Of a stretch of DNA of 64,000 nucleotides, positions 42,862 through 53,400 are shown piece after piece (the first letter of the stretch is position 1; every line of letters begins with the position of its first letter). Source of the DNA: an uncultured Bacteroidales bacterium (GTDB lineage Bacteria > Bacteroidota > Bacteroidia > Bacteroidales > UBA11471). Both the position numbers and the translations under genes were made by a program. The notes under the pieces are model-generated. The model searched no databases, was not told the DNA's origin, and worked only from the letters and a program-made list of their open reading frames with translations. The DNA lies in NCBI GenBank assembly GCA_947589325.1, contig CANQAM010000005.1, forward strand, positions 1 through 64,000, read 5' to 3'.

Positions 42862-43332
42862 TTATAGCCATTTGATATTCAGCCACAACAAAAGCGCAAA
42901 AACAAACCAAGAAACAAGGATATACCCATAAACAAATGGGGCTTTTTCCCGTATCTCTTCTATCGGTTTTTTGCTAAATTTCCGAATATATTTTCCTGTC
43001 TTGTTATATTGTTCCGTCGCCCAACTGAATATGCGCAACGAAACTAAAAGCAGAATTACGAACACAATAGTAATAAAGGCCGCCATTGTTGCCGAAAAAA
43101 AAGAGCAGCAATCTATAAACAACAAATAACTTACCCCGAGAACCGGCAGAAAAAGAATACATGAAATCAAAAAATGTTCTGCCCGAAAATAAAGAAAAGA
43201 TGTTTCTCCTACCTCTTTTTTTCGTTCGGGAAAAACAAGATTCTCTATCCTTTTCAAAAGGAGATACAGGAAATAAGCAGCAAGACCTATCCATCTGTCT
43301 CCAAATCCGTTGTGCCTGTTCTGCGGCGACAT
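42862..43332 (-). CDS. Membrane protein of unknown function, copy 2 of a tandem pair
   Basis: A 156-aa protein with about four hydrophobic helices (about 12-28, 54-72, 79-98 and 135-155). No family is recognised. The C-terminal third resembles that of the neighbouring upstream gene product: WATEQYNKTGKYIRKF and VYGYILVSW here against WAIGDKSWEYIQKF and VYGYAFASL there, in the same order and spacing, so the two are probable paralogs. It starts 3 bp after its neighbour's stop. The coding region is AT-rich compared with the flanking tyrS and S41 protease genes. Confidence 0.7.
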   Translation of the reverse strand: MSPQNRHNGFGDRWIGLAAYFLYLLLKRIENLVFPERKKEVGETSFLYFRAEHFLISCILFLPVLGVSYLLFIDCCSFFSATMAAFITIVFVILLLVSLRIFSWATEQYNKTGKYIRKFSKKPIEEIREKAPFVYGYILVSWFVFALLLWLNIKWL

Positions 43333-43335
43333 CGC

Positions 43336-43857
43336 TTATAAATAATTCAGACGATGAAACAACAAAAGAACATATCTCAAAAGCGCCAAAGAAGCAAATG
43401 CATAGCCGTAAACGATTATACATTTTACCACTTTTTCCTTTACCGGCATTTGACGAAATTTTTGTATGTATTCCCAAGATTTATCTCCGATAGCCCATTC
43501 AAATATAAAGAAAACGACAAAAAAAATTGTTAATGAAACTATCAAAAAAGAGAGTTTTTTCGCAAAATCGAAGTAAATGTACACCAAAGACCAAATACTC
43601 CAAATGAGAGAAACGTGCGGAATAAACGGAAATATCGCAGATTTTGAAAAATAGAGATTGGCATATTCATTATAAGGAGACCATAACTCTTTCGTTGTTT
43701 CCTTTATCCGCTCCCGTTTCGCGGGAAACAAACAATAGCAAAGCGCAAAAAGAATAATAATAATTATCTTTCTCAATAACTTAATCGGGAAATAGAGATA
43801 ATAGGTCGAAAGGTTTATCCACTCTTCCAATCTATTCCGGCGTTGTTGCTTTTTCAT
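43336..43857 (-). CDS. Membrane protein of unknown function, copy 1 of a tandem pair
   Basis: A 173-aa protein with a basic N-terminus (MKKQQRRNRLEEW) and four to five hydrophobic helices, including IIIIILFALCYC and LSFLIVSLTIFFVVFFIFEW. No family is recognised. The start at 43857 is supported by an AGGAG sequence about 10 nt upstream, an unusual Shine-Dalgarno-like site for this genome; an ATG 10 codons earlier is less likely. It pairs with the adjacent paralog. AT-rich composition and location between two tRNA genes suggest acquisition, but no integrase or attachment repeat is visible. Confidence 0.7.
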   Translation of the reverse strand: MKKQQRRNRLEEWINLSTYYLYFPIKLLRKIIIIILFALCYCLFPAKRERIKETTKELWSPYNEYANLYFSKSAIFPFIPHVSLIWSIWSLVYIYFDFAKKLSFLIVSLTIFFVVFFIFEWAIGDKSWEYIQKFRQMPVKEKVVKCIIVYGYAFASLALLRYVLLLFHRLNYL

Positions 43858-43933
43858 AAATCGTTTCTCCTGTATTCCCCTGCACAAAGTTAAAAATTAA
43901 TCCGAAAGAAGCGAAGCAAAGGGAGGGGGAAAT

Positions 43934-43967
43934 AAAAAACCACCCGCCTTTGACAAAGGCGGGTGGT
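43934..43967 (-). terminator. Terminator after tRNA-Asn
   Basis: On the minus strand a perfect 13-bp stem (43967-43955 with 43951-43939) with a 3-nt loop is followed by T residues (the plus-strand A run 43934-43939). It lies 4 bp downstream of the tRNA-Asn 3' end. Confidence 0.85.
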
Positions 43968-43970
43968 GCG

Positions 43971-44044
43971 CTCTTCAGGTAGGACTTGAACCTACGACCC
44001 TCTGATTAACAGTCAGATGCTCTAACCGACTGAGCTACTGAAGA
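43971..44044 (-). tRNA. tRNA-Asn (GTT)
   Basis: On the minus strand the acceptor TCTTCAG pairs with CTGAAGA, the T-arm has GGTTCAAGTCC, and the anticodon loop CTGTTAA carries GTT. Length 74 nt without CCA. Confidence 0.95.
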
Positions 44045-44069
44045 AGGTAACATTTCTAAAAATGCAGGG

Positions 44070-44100
44070 CAAAAGTAATGCGTTATTTCCAATTATACAA
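44070..44100 (-). promoter_or_regulatory. Promoter of tRNA-Asn
   Basis: On the minus strand a TTG (44100-44098) and TACTTTTG (44077-44070) are 20 bp apart, 25 bp before the tRNA 5' end. It abuts the divergent -7 box of the S41 protease gene. Confidence 0.7.
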
Positions 44101-44108
44101 TATATTTG
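44101..44108 (+). promoter_or_regulatory. -7 element of the S41 protease gene
   Basis: TATATTTG, a TAnnTTTG box 42 bp before the ATG at 44151, back to back with the tRNA-Asn promoter. Confidence 0.5.
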
Positions 44109-44150
44109 CGGAAAATTTTGTTTTTCTATCGAATATCAATACGCGAAAAT

Positions 44151-45821
44151 ATGCGTCGAACAATTGTACTTGCGCTTTGTTTTGCCGTTGCCGCAGCGAT
44201 GCCGTGCACGGCGCAAAAAAAGAAAAATCCCGCTTTCGATGCCACGCAGGGCATCGGCATCTTCGGCTCCGTGCTGAAAGAACTGAACACTTTTTACGTC
44301 GATACGCCCGACGTCGAAACACTTGTGGAAGAGGGCATCAACGCCATGCTCTACACGCTCGACCCCTATACCGTATATATCCCCGAAACGGAGAGCGACG
44401 ATTTCAAATTCATGACGACAGGCGAATACGGCGGCATAGGCTCCCTCATCAGCACCCGCGACAGCTTTACCTACATCGCCGAACCGTATGAGGGGCTTCC
44501 CGCGCAGATGTGCGGTCTAAAAGCCGGCGACAAGATACTGCGCATCGACTCCGTTTCGGCGGTAGGACTTCCGTCCGAAAAGGTGAGCGAGCGCCTCAAA
44601 GGTCCGGCAAATACCATTGTAACCGTCGTAGTGGAGCGCCCTGAAACGCTCGACACGCTCACGTTTGACGTCGTGCGCAAAAAAATCGTCCTGCCTGCCG
44701 TTCCCTATTACGGCGTGTTGCGCGACGGCATCGGTTACATCTATCTGCAAAGTTTCACCGACAAGGCTGCCGCCGAAGTAAAAGAGGCTCTGCTCGACCT
44801 GAAAAAGAATCATCATATCGATGCCCTCATTCTCGACCTGCGCAGCAATCCGGGCGGCATTCTCGACGAAGCCCTGCAAATCATCAACTATTTCGTGCCC
44901 AAAGGCGTCGAAGTGTTATCGACACGGGGGCGCGTAAAACAGTGGGACCGCACCTACAAAACGACACAGAAACCTATCGACGCGAATATTCCGCTCGCCG
45001 TGCTGATAAACAGTGAATCGGCATCGGCATCGGAAATCGTATCGGGCACATTGCAAGACCTCGACCGCGCCGTCATACTCGGCGAACGCTCTTTCGGGAA
45101 AGGGCTCGTGCAATCGACCCGCCCGCTGCCCTACAACGGCATGCTCAAAATCACGACATCGAAATACTACATTCCCAGCGGACGGTCGATACAAGCTATC
45201 GACTACTCGCACCGCAACGCTGCCGGTCGGGCAGAACGCATACCCGACAGCCTGACAACGGCCTACACCACCGCCGGAGGGCGCATCGTGCGCGACGGCG
45301 GCGGCATCACCCCCGACATAAAAATAGAACTGCCGCAGATTCCCAACATCGTCTATTACCTCGTAACCGACCGACAAGTTTTCGACTACGCGACACGCTT
45401 CGAGCAGCAGCACCCGACTATCGCCCCGATAGAAGAATTCGTCATCACGGACGAGATATACAACGACTTCAAAACCTATGTCAAAGAAAAAGATTTCAAA
45501 TACGACCGCCGCAGTGAAAAAGTGCTCGAAGAGTTGCGCAAATGGACAAAATTCGAGGGTTACTACACCGATGCCGAAGAAGAAATAAACTCACTGACCC
45601 AAAAGCTGTCGCACAACCTCGACCGCGATCTCGACGCTTTCCGCAAAGAGATAGAAGAACAGTTGGCGGCGGAAATCGTCAAACGGTACTACTACCAAAA
45701 AGGCGAAATCAAAGAGAATCTCAAACACGACCCCATCGTACAAAAAGCCGAAGAAACACTCCTCGACCGGAATCGGTACGATGCCTTGCTCAAACCGGCT
45801 CCCGCCGAAATAGAAAAGTAA
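44151..45821 (+). CDS. S41 family C-terminal processing peptidase (Ctp/Tsp)
   Basis: A 556-aa periplasmic serine protease. Signal peptide MRRTIVLALCFAVAAAMPCTAQ runs to about residue 22. A PDZ domain (GEYGGIGSLIS to VVVERPETL, about 95-180) is followed by the S41 core: GYIYLQSF, ILDLRSNPGGIL, then SESASASEIVSG, where the middle Ser of SASASE is the nucleophile, and the general-base Lys of RSFGKGLVQ. A C-terminal helical extension of about 140 residues is rich in Lys and Glu. The start at 44151 excludes 15 upstream residues that would break the signal peptide. The Nudix gene follows after 3 bp. Confidence 0.92.
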   Translation: MRRTIVLALCFAVAAAMPCTAQKKKNPAFDATQGIGIFGSVLKELNTFYVDTPDVETLVEEGINAMLYTLDPYTVYIPETESDDFKFMTTGEYGGIGSLISTRDSFTYIAEPYEGLPAQMCGLKAGDKILRIDSVSAVGLPSEKVSERLKGPANTIVTVVVERPETLDTLTFDVVRKKIVLPAVPYYGVLRDGIGYIYLQSFTDKAAAEVKEALLDLKKNHHIDALILDLRSNPGGILDEALQIINYFVPKGVEVLSTRGRVKQWDRTYKTTQKPIDANIPLAVLINSESASASEIVSGTLQDLDRAVILGERSFGKGLVQSTRPLPYNGMLKITTSKYYIPSGRSIQAIDYSHRNAAGRAERIPDSLTTAYTTAGGRIVRDGGGITPDIKIELPQIPNIVYYLVTDRQVFDYATRFEQQHPTIAPIEEFVITDEIYNDFKTYVKEKDFKYDRRSEKVLEELRKWTKFEGYYTDAEEEINSLTQKLSHNLDRDLDAFRKEIEEQLAAEIVKRYYYQKGEIKENLKHDPIVQKAEETLLDRNRYDALLKPAPAEIEK

Positions 45822-45824
45822 AAT

Positions 45825-46361
45825 ATGTCTGTCGAAACCACACCGCTGCTCGACCCTTACCGTTTCTGCCCTCGCTGCGGGTCGGACAAGTTTGTCGGAA
45901 ACAATGCCCAGTCGAAACACTATCTGTCGTGCGGGCTGGAATATTACGTCAATCCCCGGGCTGCCGTGGTGGCGCTCATCACCGACGAAGACGGAAACAT
46001 ACTCGTGTGCCGGCGCGCCAAAGAGCCGGCGCAAGGAACGCTCGACCTGCCCGGTGGATTCACCGATCTGAACGAAACCGCCGAAGAAGCTGTCGCGCGC
46101 GAGGTGCTCGAAGAAACCTCTTTGGCCGTAACGCGCTGCCGCTACCTCTTTTCCCTACAAAACCGCTATCTCTACTCGGGCGTGGTGATACCGACAATGG
46201 ATCTCTTTTTCGCCTGCGAAGTCGCCGACTTTTCGCCGCTCTCGGCACACGACGATGTGGCTGCCGTCCGCTTTCTTCCCCGTGCGGAAATAAAGCCGGA
46301 ACTGTTCGGCCTCGCCTCTGTACGCAAAGGCATTGCCCGTATTCTGGAAGAAAACTTTTAG
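45825..46361 (+). CDS. Nudix hydrolase with partial zinc-ribbon
   Basis: A 178-aa hydrolase of nucleoside diphosphate linked to X. The N-terminus resembles the zinc ribbon of NADH pyrophosphatases, FCPRCGSDKF, but the second pair keeps only one Cys (HYLSCGLEYY), so metal binding there is doubtful. The Nudix box is present as GGFTDLNETAEEAVARE followed by VLEETSL. Substrate unknown; NADH pyrophosphatase-like or ADP-ribose pyrophosphatase are candidates. It lies 3 bp after the S41 protease gene and may be expressed with it. A weak CCGAA/TTCGG hairpin follows the stop. Confidence 0.88.
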   Translation: MSVETTPLLDPYRFCPRCGSDKFVGNNAQSKHYLSCGLEYYVNPRAAVVALITDEDGNILVCRRAKEPAQGTLDLPGGFTDLNETAEEAVAREVLEETSLAVTRCRYLFSLQNRYLYSGVVIPTMDLFFACEVADFSPLSAHDDVAAVRFLPRAEIKPELFGLASVRKGIARILEENF

Positions 46362-46416
46362 CGCTTTTTCCGAAATTTTGTTCGGAGCAGAATTTTTATT
46401 TTTCACAAGTTATCGC

Positions 46417-46424
46417 TACCTTTG
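46417..46424 (+). promoter_or_regulatory. -7 element of mutS
   Basis: TACCTTTG, a TAnnTTTG box. With the mutS start at 46517 the leader would be about 85 nt and would contain an 11-codon ATG-started reading frame at 46444-46479. Confidence 0.55.
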
Positions 46425-46516
46425 TTCGGATAAAAAAGAGCCGATGAGGCACGTTGCCCGACGCCTCGCCGACCGATAAACGAACCCATAAAACTTTCCT
46501 GCCCGTGGCAAAAGAG

Positions 46517-49123
46517 ATGGTCGAAACACCGCTGATGAAGCAATACATCGAGATGAAAGCCGTTCACCCCGATGCCATTCTGCTGTTCCGGGTAGGCGAC
46601 TTTTACGAAACCTTTTCCGACGATGCCATTACGGCATCCGAGATACTGGGCATCACGCTCACCCGTCGGGCGAACGGCGTGGCACAATACGTCGAACTCG
46701 CCGGATTTCCGCACCACGCCCTCGACACCTACCTGCCGAAACTCGTGCGGGCCGGCAAGCGGGTGGCTATCTGCGAACAGCTCGAAGACCCCAAACTCAC
46801 CAAAAAGTTAGTGAAACGCGGCATCACCGAGCTGGTAACGCCGGGCGTCGCTATCGACGACAACATTCTCGACCACAAGGAAAACAACTTTTTAGCCGGC
46901 ATACATTTCGGGAAAAACAGCTGCGGCGTCGCTTTTCTGGACATTTCCACCGGCGAATTTCTGACGGCCGAAGGCAATTACGATTACGTGGACAAACTGA
47001 TAGGAAATTTCCAACCCAAAGAGATTCTTTTCGAGCGGGGCAAACGGAAAACCTTTGAGGAACATTTCGGCACCCGCTATTTCACCTTTGAACTCGACGA
47101 CTGGATTTTCACCGAAGAGGCAGCCACCGAGCGGCTGCTGCGCCATTTCGGCACCAAAAACCTGAAAGGATTCGGCGTGCAGCACCTCCCGCTCGGCATC
47201 ATCGCCTCAGGCTCGCTGCTGCACTACCTCGACATCACCCAGCACACGCACATCGCGCACATACTTTCGCTCTCCCGCATCGAAGCCGACCGCTACGTGC
47301 GCCTCGACAAATTCACCATACGCAGCCTCGAACTGCTCGGCACGATGAACGAAGGCGGCAAAAGCCTGCTCGACATCATCGACCGTACCGTATCGCCCAT
47401 GGGGGCGCGGCTGCTGCGGCGGTGGCTCTCGTTCCCGCTGAAAGAGATACAGCCCATACGCGACCGGCAGGCTGCCGTCGAATACTTTTTCCGCAACCCC
47501 GATGCCAAAGAGCTTATCGACAAACAGCTGTCGCTCGTGGGCGACCTCGAACGCCTGCTCTCCAAAGTAGCGGCAGGTCGCATCACCCCGCGCGAAACGG
47601 TACAGCTGCGGGTATCGCTCGCCGCCATAGAGCCGATACGCGACTGCTGCCAGAATGCCGACGAAGAGGTGGTGCAGCGCATCGCAGCGCAACTCAACCC
47701 GTGCGCCCTCATACGCGACCGCATCGAACGGGAAATTTCGCCCGACGCCCCGACGCTCGTCAATCGCGGCGGCATCATCGCCGCAGGAGTAAACGCCGAA
47801 CTCGACGAATTGCGTGAAATCTCCTATTCGGGCAAAGACTACCTGCTGCACCTGCAACAGCAGGAAAGCGAACGCACCGGCATCTCCAGCCTGAAAATCG
47901 GCTACAACAACGTATTCGGCTACTACATCGAAGTGCGGAACACGCACAAAGACAAGGTGCCCGAAGAGTGGATACGCAAACAGACCCTCGTGGGCGCCGA
48001 ACGCTATATCACGCAGGAACTGAAAGACTATGAGGAGAAAATCCTCGGCGCCGAAGAAAAAATCCTGTCGCTCGAAACAAAACTCTTCAACGACCTCGTG
48101 CAGGCGATTGCCGATTTCATTCCCGCCATACAGCTCGATGCCAACCTGCTGGCTCGCCTCGACTGCCTGCTCTCCTTTGCCAAAGCCGCAGAAGAATACC
48201 ACTACATACGCCCCGACGTAAACGACTCTTTCACTATCGACATCAAAGAGGGGCGGCACCCCGTCATCGAACGGCAGATGCCGCCGGGCGAAAGCTACAT
48301 ATCGAACAGCGTGATGCTCGACAACGACCACCAGCAAATCATCATGATTACGGGGCCGAACATGGCGGGAAAATCGGCGCTGCTGCGGCAGACGGCACTG
48401 ATTGTCATCATGGCGCAAATCGGGAGTTTCGTGCCCGCCGAAGCCGCACACATCGGGGTGGTCGATAAGGTATTCACCCGCGTCGGAGCCTCCGACAACA
48501 TATCGCTTGGAGAATCGACGTTCATGGTAGAGATGAACGAAGCCGCCGACATACTCAACAACCTTTCCGACCGCAGCCTCGTGCTTTTCGACGAACTGGG
48601 TCGCGGCACGAGTACCTACGACGGCATTTCCATTGCATGGGCTATCGTCGAATATATACACGAACACCGCCGCGCCCGAGCCAAAACGCTCTTTGCCACG
48701 CACTACCACGAATTGAACGAAATGGAAAAGACTTTCCGCCGCGTCGCCAATTACAACGTGTCGGTAAAGGAGGTGGACAATCGGGTGATTTTCCTGCGCA
48801 AACTCGTACGGGGCGGCAGCGAACACAGTTTCGGCATACACGTGGCAAAACTCGCCGGTATGCCGCAAGCCGTCGTACAGCGCGCCGGTGAAATACTGCA
48901 CCAACTCGAAAGCGACAACCGCAAAAACGGCATCGCCAAGCCGAAGGTCGATCCGAAAGAAACGACGACGCAAGGCGGTGTGCAACTCAGCTTCTTCCAG
49001 CTCGACGACCCCATACTGAGTCAGGTGCGCGATGAAATACTCCACACCGACATCAACAACCTTACCCCCGTCGATGCCCTCAACAAACTCAACGACATTC
49101 GCAAAATCATCACCGGAAAATAA
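46517..49123 (+). CDS. mutS: DNA mismatch repair protein MutS
   Basis: Recognises mismatches and recruits MutL. The protein has the mismatch-binding [10 protein letters not shown] (Phe-x-Glu motif), the lever and clamp helices, and the ATPase domain with Walker [39 protein letters not shown] and ATHYHELNE. The start ATG at 46517 ([13 protein letters not shown]) gives 868 aa, the usual Bacteroidota length, and fits the family N-terminus [12 protein letters not shown] at 46454 would add 21 unrelated residues. The U32 gene begins at the base after the stop, so the two are co-transcribed. Confidence 0.96.
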   Translation: MVETPLMKQYIEMKAVHPDAILLFRVGDFYETFSDDAITASEILGITLTRRANGVAQYVELAGFPHHALDTYLPKLVRAGKRVAICEQLEDPKLTKKLVKRGITELVTPGVAIDDNILDHKENNFLAGIHFGKNSCGVAFLDISTGEFLTAEGNYDYVDKLIGNFQPKEILFERGKRKTFEEHFGTRYFTFELDDWIFTEEAATERLLRHFGTKNLKGFGVQHLPLGIIASGSLLHYLDITQHTHIAHILSLSRIEADRYVRLDKFTIRSLELLGTMNEGGKSLLDIIDRTVSPMGARLLRRWLSFPLKEIQPIRDRQAAVEYFFRNPDAKELIDKQLSLVGDLERLLSKVAAGRITPRETVQLRVSLAAIEPIRDCCQNADEEVVQRIAAQLNPCALIRDRIEREISPDAPTLVNRGGIIAAGVNAELDELREISYSGKDYLLHLQQQESERTGISSLKIGYNNVFGYYIEVRNTHKDKVPEEWIRKQTLVGAERYITQELKDYEEKILGAEEKILSLETKLFNDLVQAIADFIPAIQLDANLLARLDCLLSFAKAAEEYHYIRPDVNDSFTIDIKEGRHPVIERQMPPGESYISNSVMLDNDHQQIIMITGPNMAGKSALLRQTALIVIMAQIGSFVPAEAAHIGVVDKVFTRVGASDNISLGESTFMVEMNEAADILNNLSDRSLVLFDELGRGTSTYDGISIAWAIVEYIHEHRRARAKTLFATHYHELNEMEKTFRRVANYNVSVKEVDNRVIFLRKLVRGGSEHSFGIHVAKLAGMPQAVVQRAGEILHQLESDNRKNGIAKPKVDPKETTTQGGVQLSFFQLDDPILSQVRDEILHTDINNLTPVDALNKLNDIRKIITGK

Positions 49124-50386
49124 ATGAAACGGTCTGACTTTGAAATCATGGCACCCGTCGGTTCTTACGAATCGCTTGCCGCCGCCATACAAGGCGGTGC
49201 CGACTCCATATACTTCGGCATCGAAGGGCTGAATATGCGCGCCCGCAGCTCCAACAACTTCACCATCGACGACCTGCACGAGATAGCCCGCATCTGCCGC
49301 GAAAACGGATTGAAAAGCTACCTCACCGTCAATACGATCATTTACGACAACGACACGGAGCTGCTGCACCGCATCATCGATGCCGCCCGCGATGCCGGAC
49401 TCTCGGCTGTCATCGCCGGCGACGTCGCCGCCATGTCCTATGCCCGCAGCGTGGGGGTGGAGGTACACCTCTCGACCCAGCTCAATATCTCCAACACGGA
49501 AGCGCTGAAATTTTACGCGCAATTCGCCGATGTCGTAGTGCTGGCACGAGAGCTAAATCTCGACCAAGTGGCACACATTCATCGGGAAATCGAACGACAG
49601 CACATCACCGGTCCTTCCGGAAAACCGATACGCATCGAAATGTTTGCGCACGGCGCCCTCTGCATGGCGGTTTCGGGCAAATGCTACCTGAGCCTCCACG
49701 AACTGAATGCGTCGGCAAACCGCGGCGCGTGCATGCAGGTATGCCGGCGCGGCTACACGGTGCGCGACCGCGAAAGCGACATCGAACTCGACGTGGAAAA
49801 CCAATATATACTCTCGCCGAAAGACCTGAAAACGATACACTTCATCAACCTGATGATGCAAGCGGGGGTGCGGGTATTCAAAATCGAGGGGCGCGCCCGC
49901 AGTGCGGAATATGTGCGCACGGTGGCGGAATGCTATCGGGAAGCGATAGAGAGTGTACTCGACCATACGTTCGGCGACGAAAAAATAGCCGATTGGGACA
50001 ACCGCCTGAGCAAGGTATTCAATCGCGGATTCTGGAACGGCTACTATCTGGGACAGCGGCTCGGCGAATGGAGCCGCACCTACGGCTCGGAAGCCACCCG
50101 CGTAAAAGTGTATGTCGCCAAAGGCGTGAAATACTATTCCCGACTGGGCGTGGCGGAGTTCGTCATGGAAAGCGGCGAATTGCATGCCGGCGACGAAATC
50201 GTCATCACCGGCCCGACCACCGGCGCCATCATGACGACAGCAGAGGAGATACGGGTGGATTTGAAACCCGTCGCCAAAACCGTCAAGGGAGAACATTTTT
50301 CCATAAAACTCGACCAGAAAATACGTCCGTCGGACAAACTCTACAAATGGGAGAAAAACACGAAAGCGGAAAATCCGAAAAATTGA
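49124..50386 (+). CDS. Peptidase U32 family protein (TrhP/RlhA-like)
   Basis: A 420-aa member of the U32 family. Members once called collagenases include TrhP, which with prephenate-derived chemistry hydroxylates tRNA uridine 34, and RlhA, which acts on 23S rRNA; the true substrate here is unknown. The N-terminal TIM-barrel segment is MAPVGSYESLAAAIQGGADSIYFG and the family signature is EMFAHGALCMAVSGKCYLS, with conserved Cys continuing in RGACMQVCRRGY. A C-terminal beta domain follows from about residue 320. It immediately follows mutS, a link seen in Bacteroidota. Confidence 0.92.
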   Translation: MKRSDFEIMAPVGSYESLAAAIQGGADSIYFGIEGLNMRARSSNNFTIDDLHEIARICRENGLKSYLTVNTIIYDNDTELLHRIIDAARDAGLSAVIAGDVAAMSYARSVGVEVHLSTQLNISNTEALKFYAQFADVVVLARELNLDQVAHIHREIERQHITGPSGKPIRIEMFAHGALCMAVSGKCYLSLHELNASANRGACMQVCRRGYTVRDRESDIELDVENQYILSPKDLKTIHFINLMMQAGVRVFKIEGRARSAEYVRTVAECYREAIESVLDHTFGDEKIADWDNRLSKVFNRGFWNGYYLGQRLGEWSRTYGSEATRVKVYVAKGVKYYSRLGVAEFVMESGELHAGDEIVITGPTTGAIMTTAEEIRVDLKPVAKTVKGEHFSIKLDQKIRPSDKLYKWEKNTKAENPKN

Positions 50387-50407
50387 TTTTCGTACCGAAG
50401 TTTTTTC

Positions 50408-50415
50408 TACTTTTG
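50408..50415 (+). promoter_or_regulatory. -7 element of the TPR/beta-barrel operon
   Basis: TACTTTTG, a TAnnTTTG box 26 bp before the ATG at 50442. A TTG lies 22 bp upstream of it, slightly beyond the best spacing. Confidence 0.5.
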
Positions 50416-50441
50416 TCCGGCAAAGCAATTCTTGTGTAAAG

Positions 50442-53400
50442 ATGAAAAAAAGAGCCTTATATTTATTTCTTTCCCTCTTATTCTTTTGCGGAACCCCGCT
50501 TCTGTCATCGGCGCAGAAACACATTCGCACCGAGCAGCCGACCCACACCCGCGAACTGGCAAAACAGATGTACCGCGAAGGCAATTATGCCGGTTGCATC
50601 GACCTGATGCGCAGCTACCGACCTCATGCCGTCGAGCCTGCCGACAAGGCGGCTGCCGACTACTACATCGCCGCCGCTGCCTACCGCGCCAAAGATCGCG
50701 ACGCGCTCGCCCTGCTCGAAAACTACACCGCCGCCTATCCCGAAACGCCGCAGGCGGAAGAAATAAAACTCCTTACAGCACACGCATATTTCGACAAGGG
50801 CGATTTCAAAAAGTCCGCCGACTTGTACAACGCCATCGACCTCGACCGCCTTACTCCCGACCAACAAGCCGATTTGTTGCTGCACTTGGGCATCGCCTAT
50901 ACGCATCTTGGCAAAAACGATGATGCCGAGCGCTGTTTCGTCGCCGTCATCGCCGTTGGCGGCGAAAAGAAAAATGCTGCGCTCTACCGCAATTCCTATC
51001 TGCATTATGTCGAAAAAGAGTATGAAAAGGCAGGAGAGGGGTTTGCCTATCTGCTCGACGACAAGGAATTTGCACAGCCGTCGTCGGCATTTCTTACGCA
51101 ATCGTACTTTGCCCGAAAGGAATACGAAAAAGCTATCGACGAGGGAAACCGCTATTTGCAAAACTATCCGAAAGACAGCATATATTACGAAATAAAACGT
51201 GTCATCGGCGAAAGCCATTTCCGTTCCGGCAAGCCGAAAGAGGCGGTCGAATATCTTTCCGACTATACCGCCCACACCGCTGCCCCGCTGCGCAGCAGCC
51301 TCTACACGCTGGGAGTAGCCTGCTATGAAAGCGGCGCTTGCGAAGACGCCGTTTCCACGTTAGGACGGGTTACCGACCAGACCGACGCTTTAGCGCAAAA
51401 TGCCTACCTGTATATCGGACAAAGCTATTTGAAGCTGAACGACAAAACCAATGCCCGACTTGCCTTCGAAATGGCATCGCGCTATTCGTTCGACCGGAAA
51501 GCGCAGGAAACAGCGCTATACAACTACGCCATGCTGCTGCATACCGGCACATTCTCGCCATTCGCCGAGTCGGTTACCGTCTTTGAAAAGTTCCTCAACC
51601 TCTTTCCGTCGTCGCGCTATGCAGGCACGGTCAGCGACAATCTGGCGGACGTATATCTGACGACTCGCAACTACGAAACGGCATTGCGCTCCATCAACAA
51701 AATAAAACGCCCCGACGCCAAAATACTCAAAGCCAAACAGCGCATTCTCTACCGGCTCGGCACGGAGCGGTTCGCCGACAACGACCTCGACCGCGCCGCC
51801 GACTATTTTGCCCAAGCCATACGGGTGGGAAACTACGACAAAGAGGCAAAAGCCGACGCCTACCTGTGGCACGGCGAATGCCTTTACCGAAAAGAAAAAT
51901 ATGCCGAAGCGGCGGAAGACGGCATAAATTATCTGAACACCGCCGTCCGCAAAAATCCGCAAGGCTATTACAATCTCGGATACGCCTACTTCAAGCAGCA
52001 CGATTTCACCAACGCGGCGCGCCGATTCGGCGACTACCTCGATGCCGAACAGCAAAGTCCGGCAAATATGCCGCGCATCGCCGACGCCCACACCCGTCAG
52101 GCCGACTGCCTGTATGCCCAACGCGACTTCGTAGGGGCGGAGGCTTATTATGGCAGAGCCGTCGAACTCTGTCCCGCCACCGGCGACTACGCCCTTTACC
52201 AAAAAGGCATCATGGCGGGGCTGCAAAAAAATCCGACCGAAAAGGCGGCAATCATGCAAGAGGTCGTCCGGAAATATCCCGAATCGGATTATGCCGATGA
52301 TGCCTTGCTCGAAGAGGGATTGACCCACGTCGCCCTTCGGGACGGAAAAGCCGCCGGCTGTTTCCTGCAACTGCTCGACAACTATCCGAGGCAGGAAACC
52401 GCCCGCAAAGGCGGGCTGCAACTCGGCATGGTCTATTACAACAGCCGGCAGCCGCAAAAAGCCATCGACGCCTACAAGCGCGTCATTTCCACCTATCCGG
52501 GCAGCGACGAAGCCCGCCTCGCGCTCCAAGACCTCAAAGCCATTTACATCGAGCAAAACAACGTCGATGACTACGCCGCCTACCTCAAAACCGTATCGGG
52601 CGACGTGAAGACCGAGGTTTCGGAACTCGATTCGCTCTCGTTCCTCGTCGCCGAGCGGGCATTCCTGAAACAGCCCGATGCCGCGTCTGCCGCCCAACTC
52701 GAACAGTATCTCAAAAAATATCCCGCCGGCGCCTACACGCTGCCGGCACACAACTACCTGTCGCGCTACCACTACGACAAAAAAGCCTACGGCAAAGCCC
52801 GCAAGGAGCTCGATTACATCTTGAAGCAGCCGAACAATCCCTATACGGGCGATGCGCTGCTGCGGCTTGCAGACATACAGGAGCACGACAAAGAGTATGC
52901 CGATGCCTTCCGGAGTTATCAAACGCTCGAACCGCTCGCACAAAACAAAGAGGTGCGGCAGACCGCCCGAGTGGGCATGATGCGCACGGCGCAAAAGTGC
53001 GGTATGCACAAGGAGGTCATCGCCGTTACCGACAAACTGCTGGCAGAACCCACCTTGTCGCCCGAATGCGTCCGCGATGCCCATACCGCCCGCGCCGAAA
53101 GTTTCATGGCGCTCGGCAACACGGCAAAAGCGGCAGCGGAATGGGAAGTCCTCTCCCAAGACCCGCGCACCGAAATCGGAGCCAAATCGGCATACCTGCT
53201 GGCACAATATCACCTCGACAACAGCAACGACACCGAAGCCGAAGCCGTCGTAACCCGCCTGCTCGAAACCGGCACGTCGCACCAGTATTGGCTGGCGCGC
53301 TGTTTCATCGTGCTTTCCGACGTATATGCCTTGCGGGGCGACTACTTCCAAGCCAAACAATACCTGTTGAGTTTACAGAACAATTACAAGGGCGACGACG

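Noticed and set aside
47207..49522. Very long minus-strand open frame opposite mutS and the start of the U32 gene
   Set aside because: It spans two unrelated sense genes with clear motifs, so it is a shadow frame.
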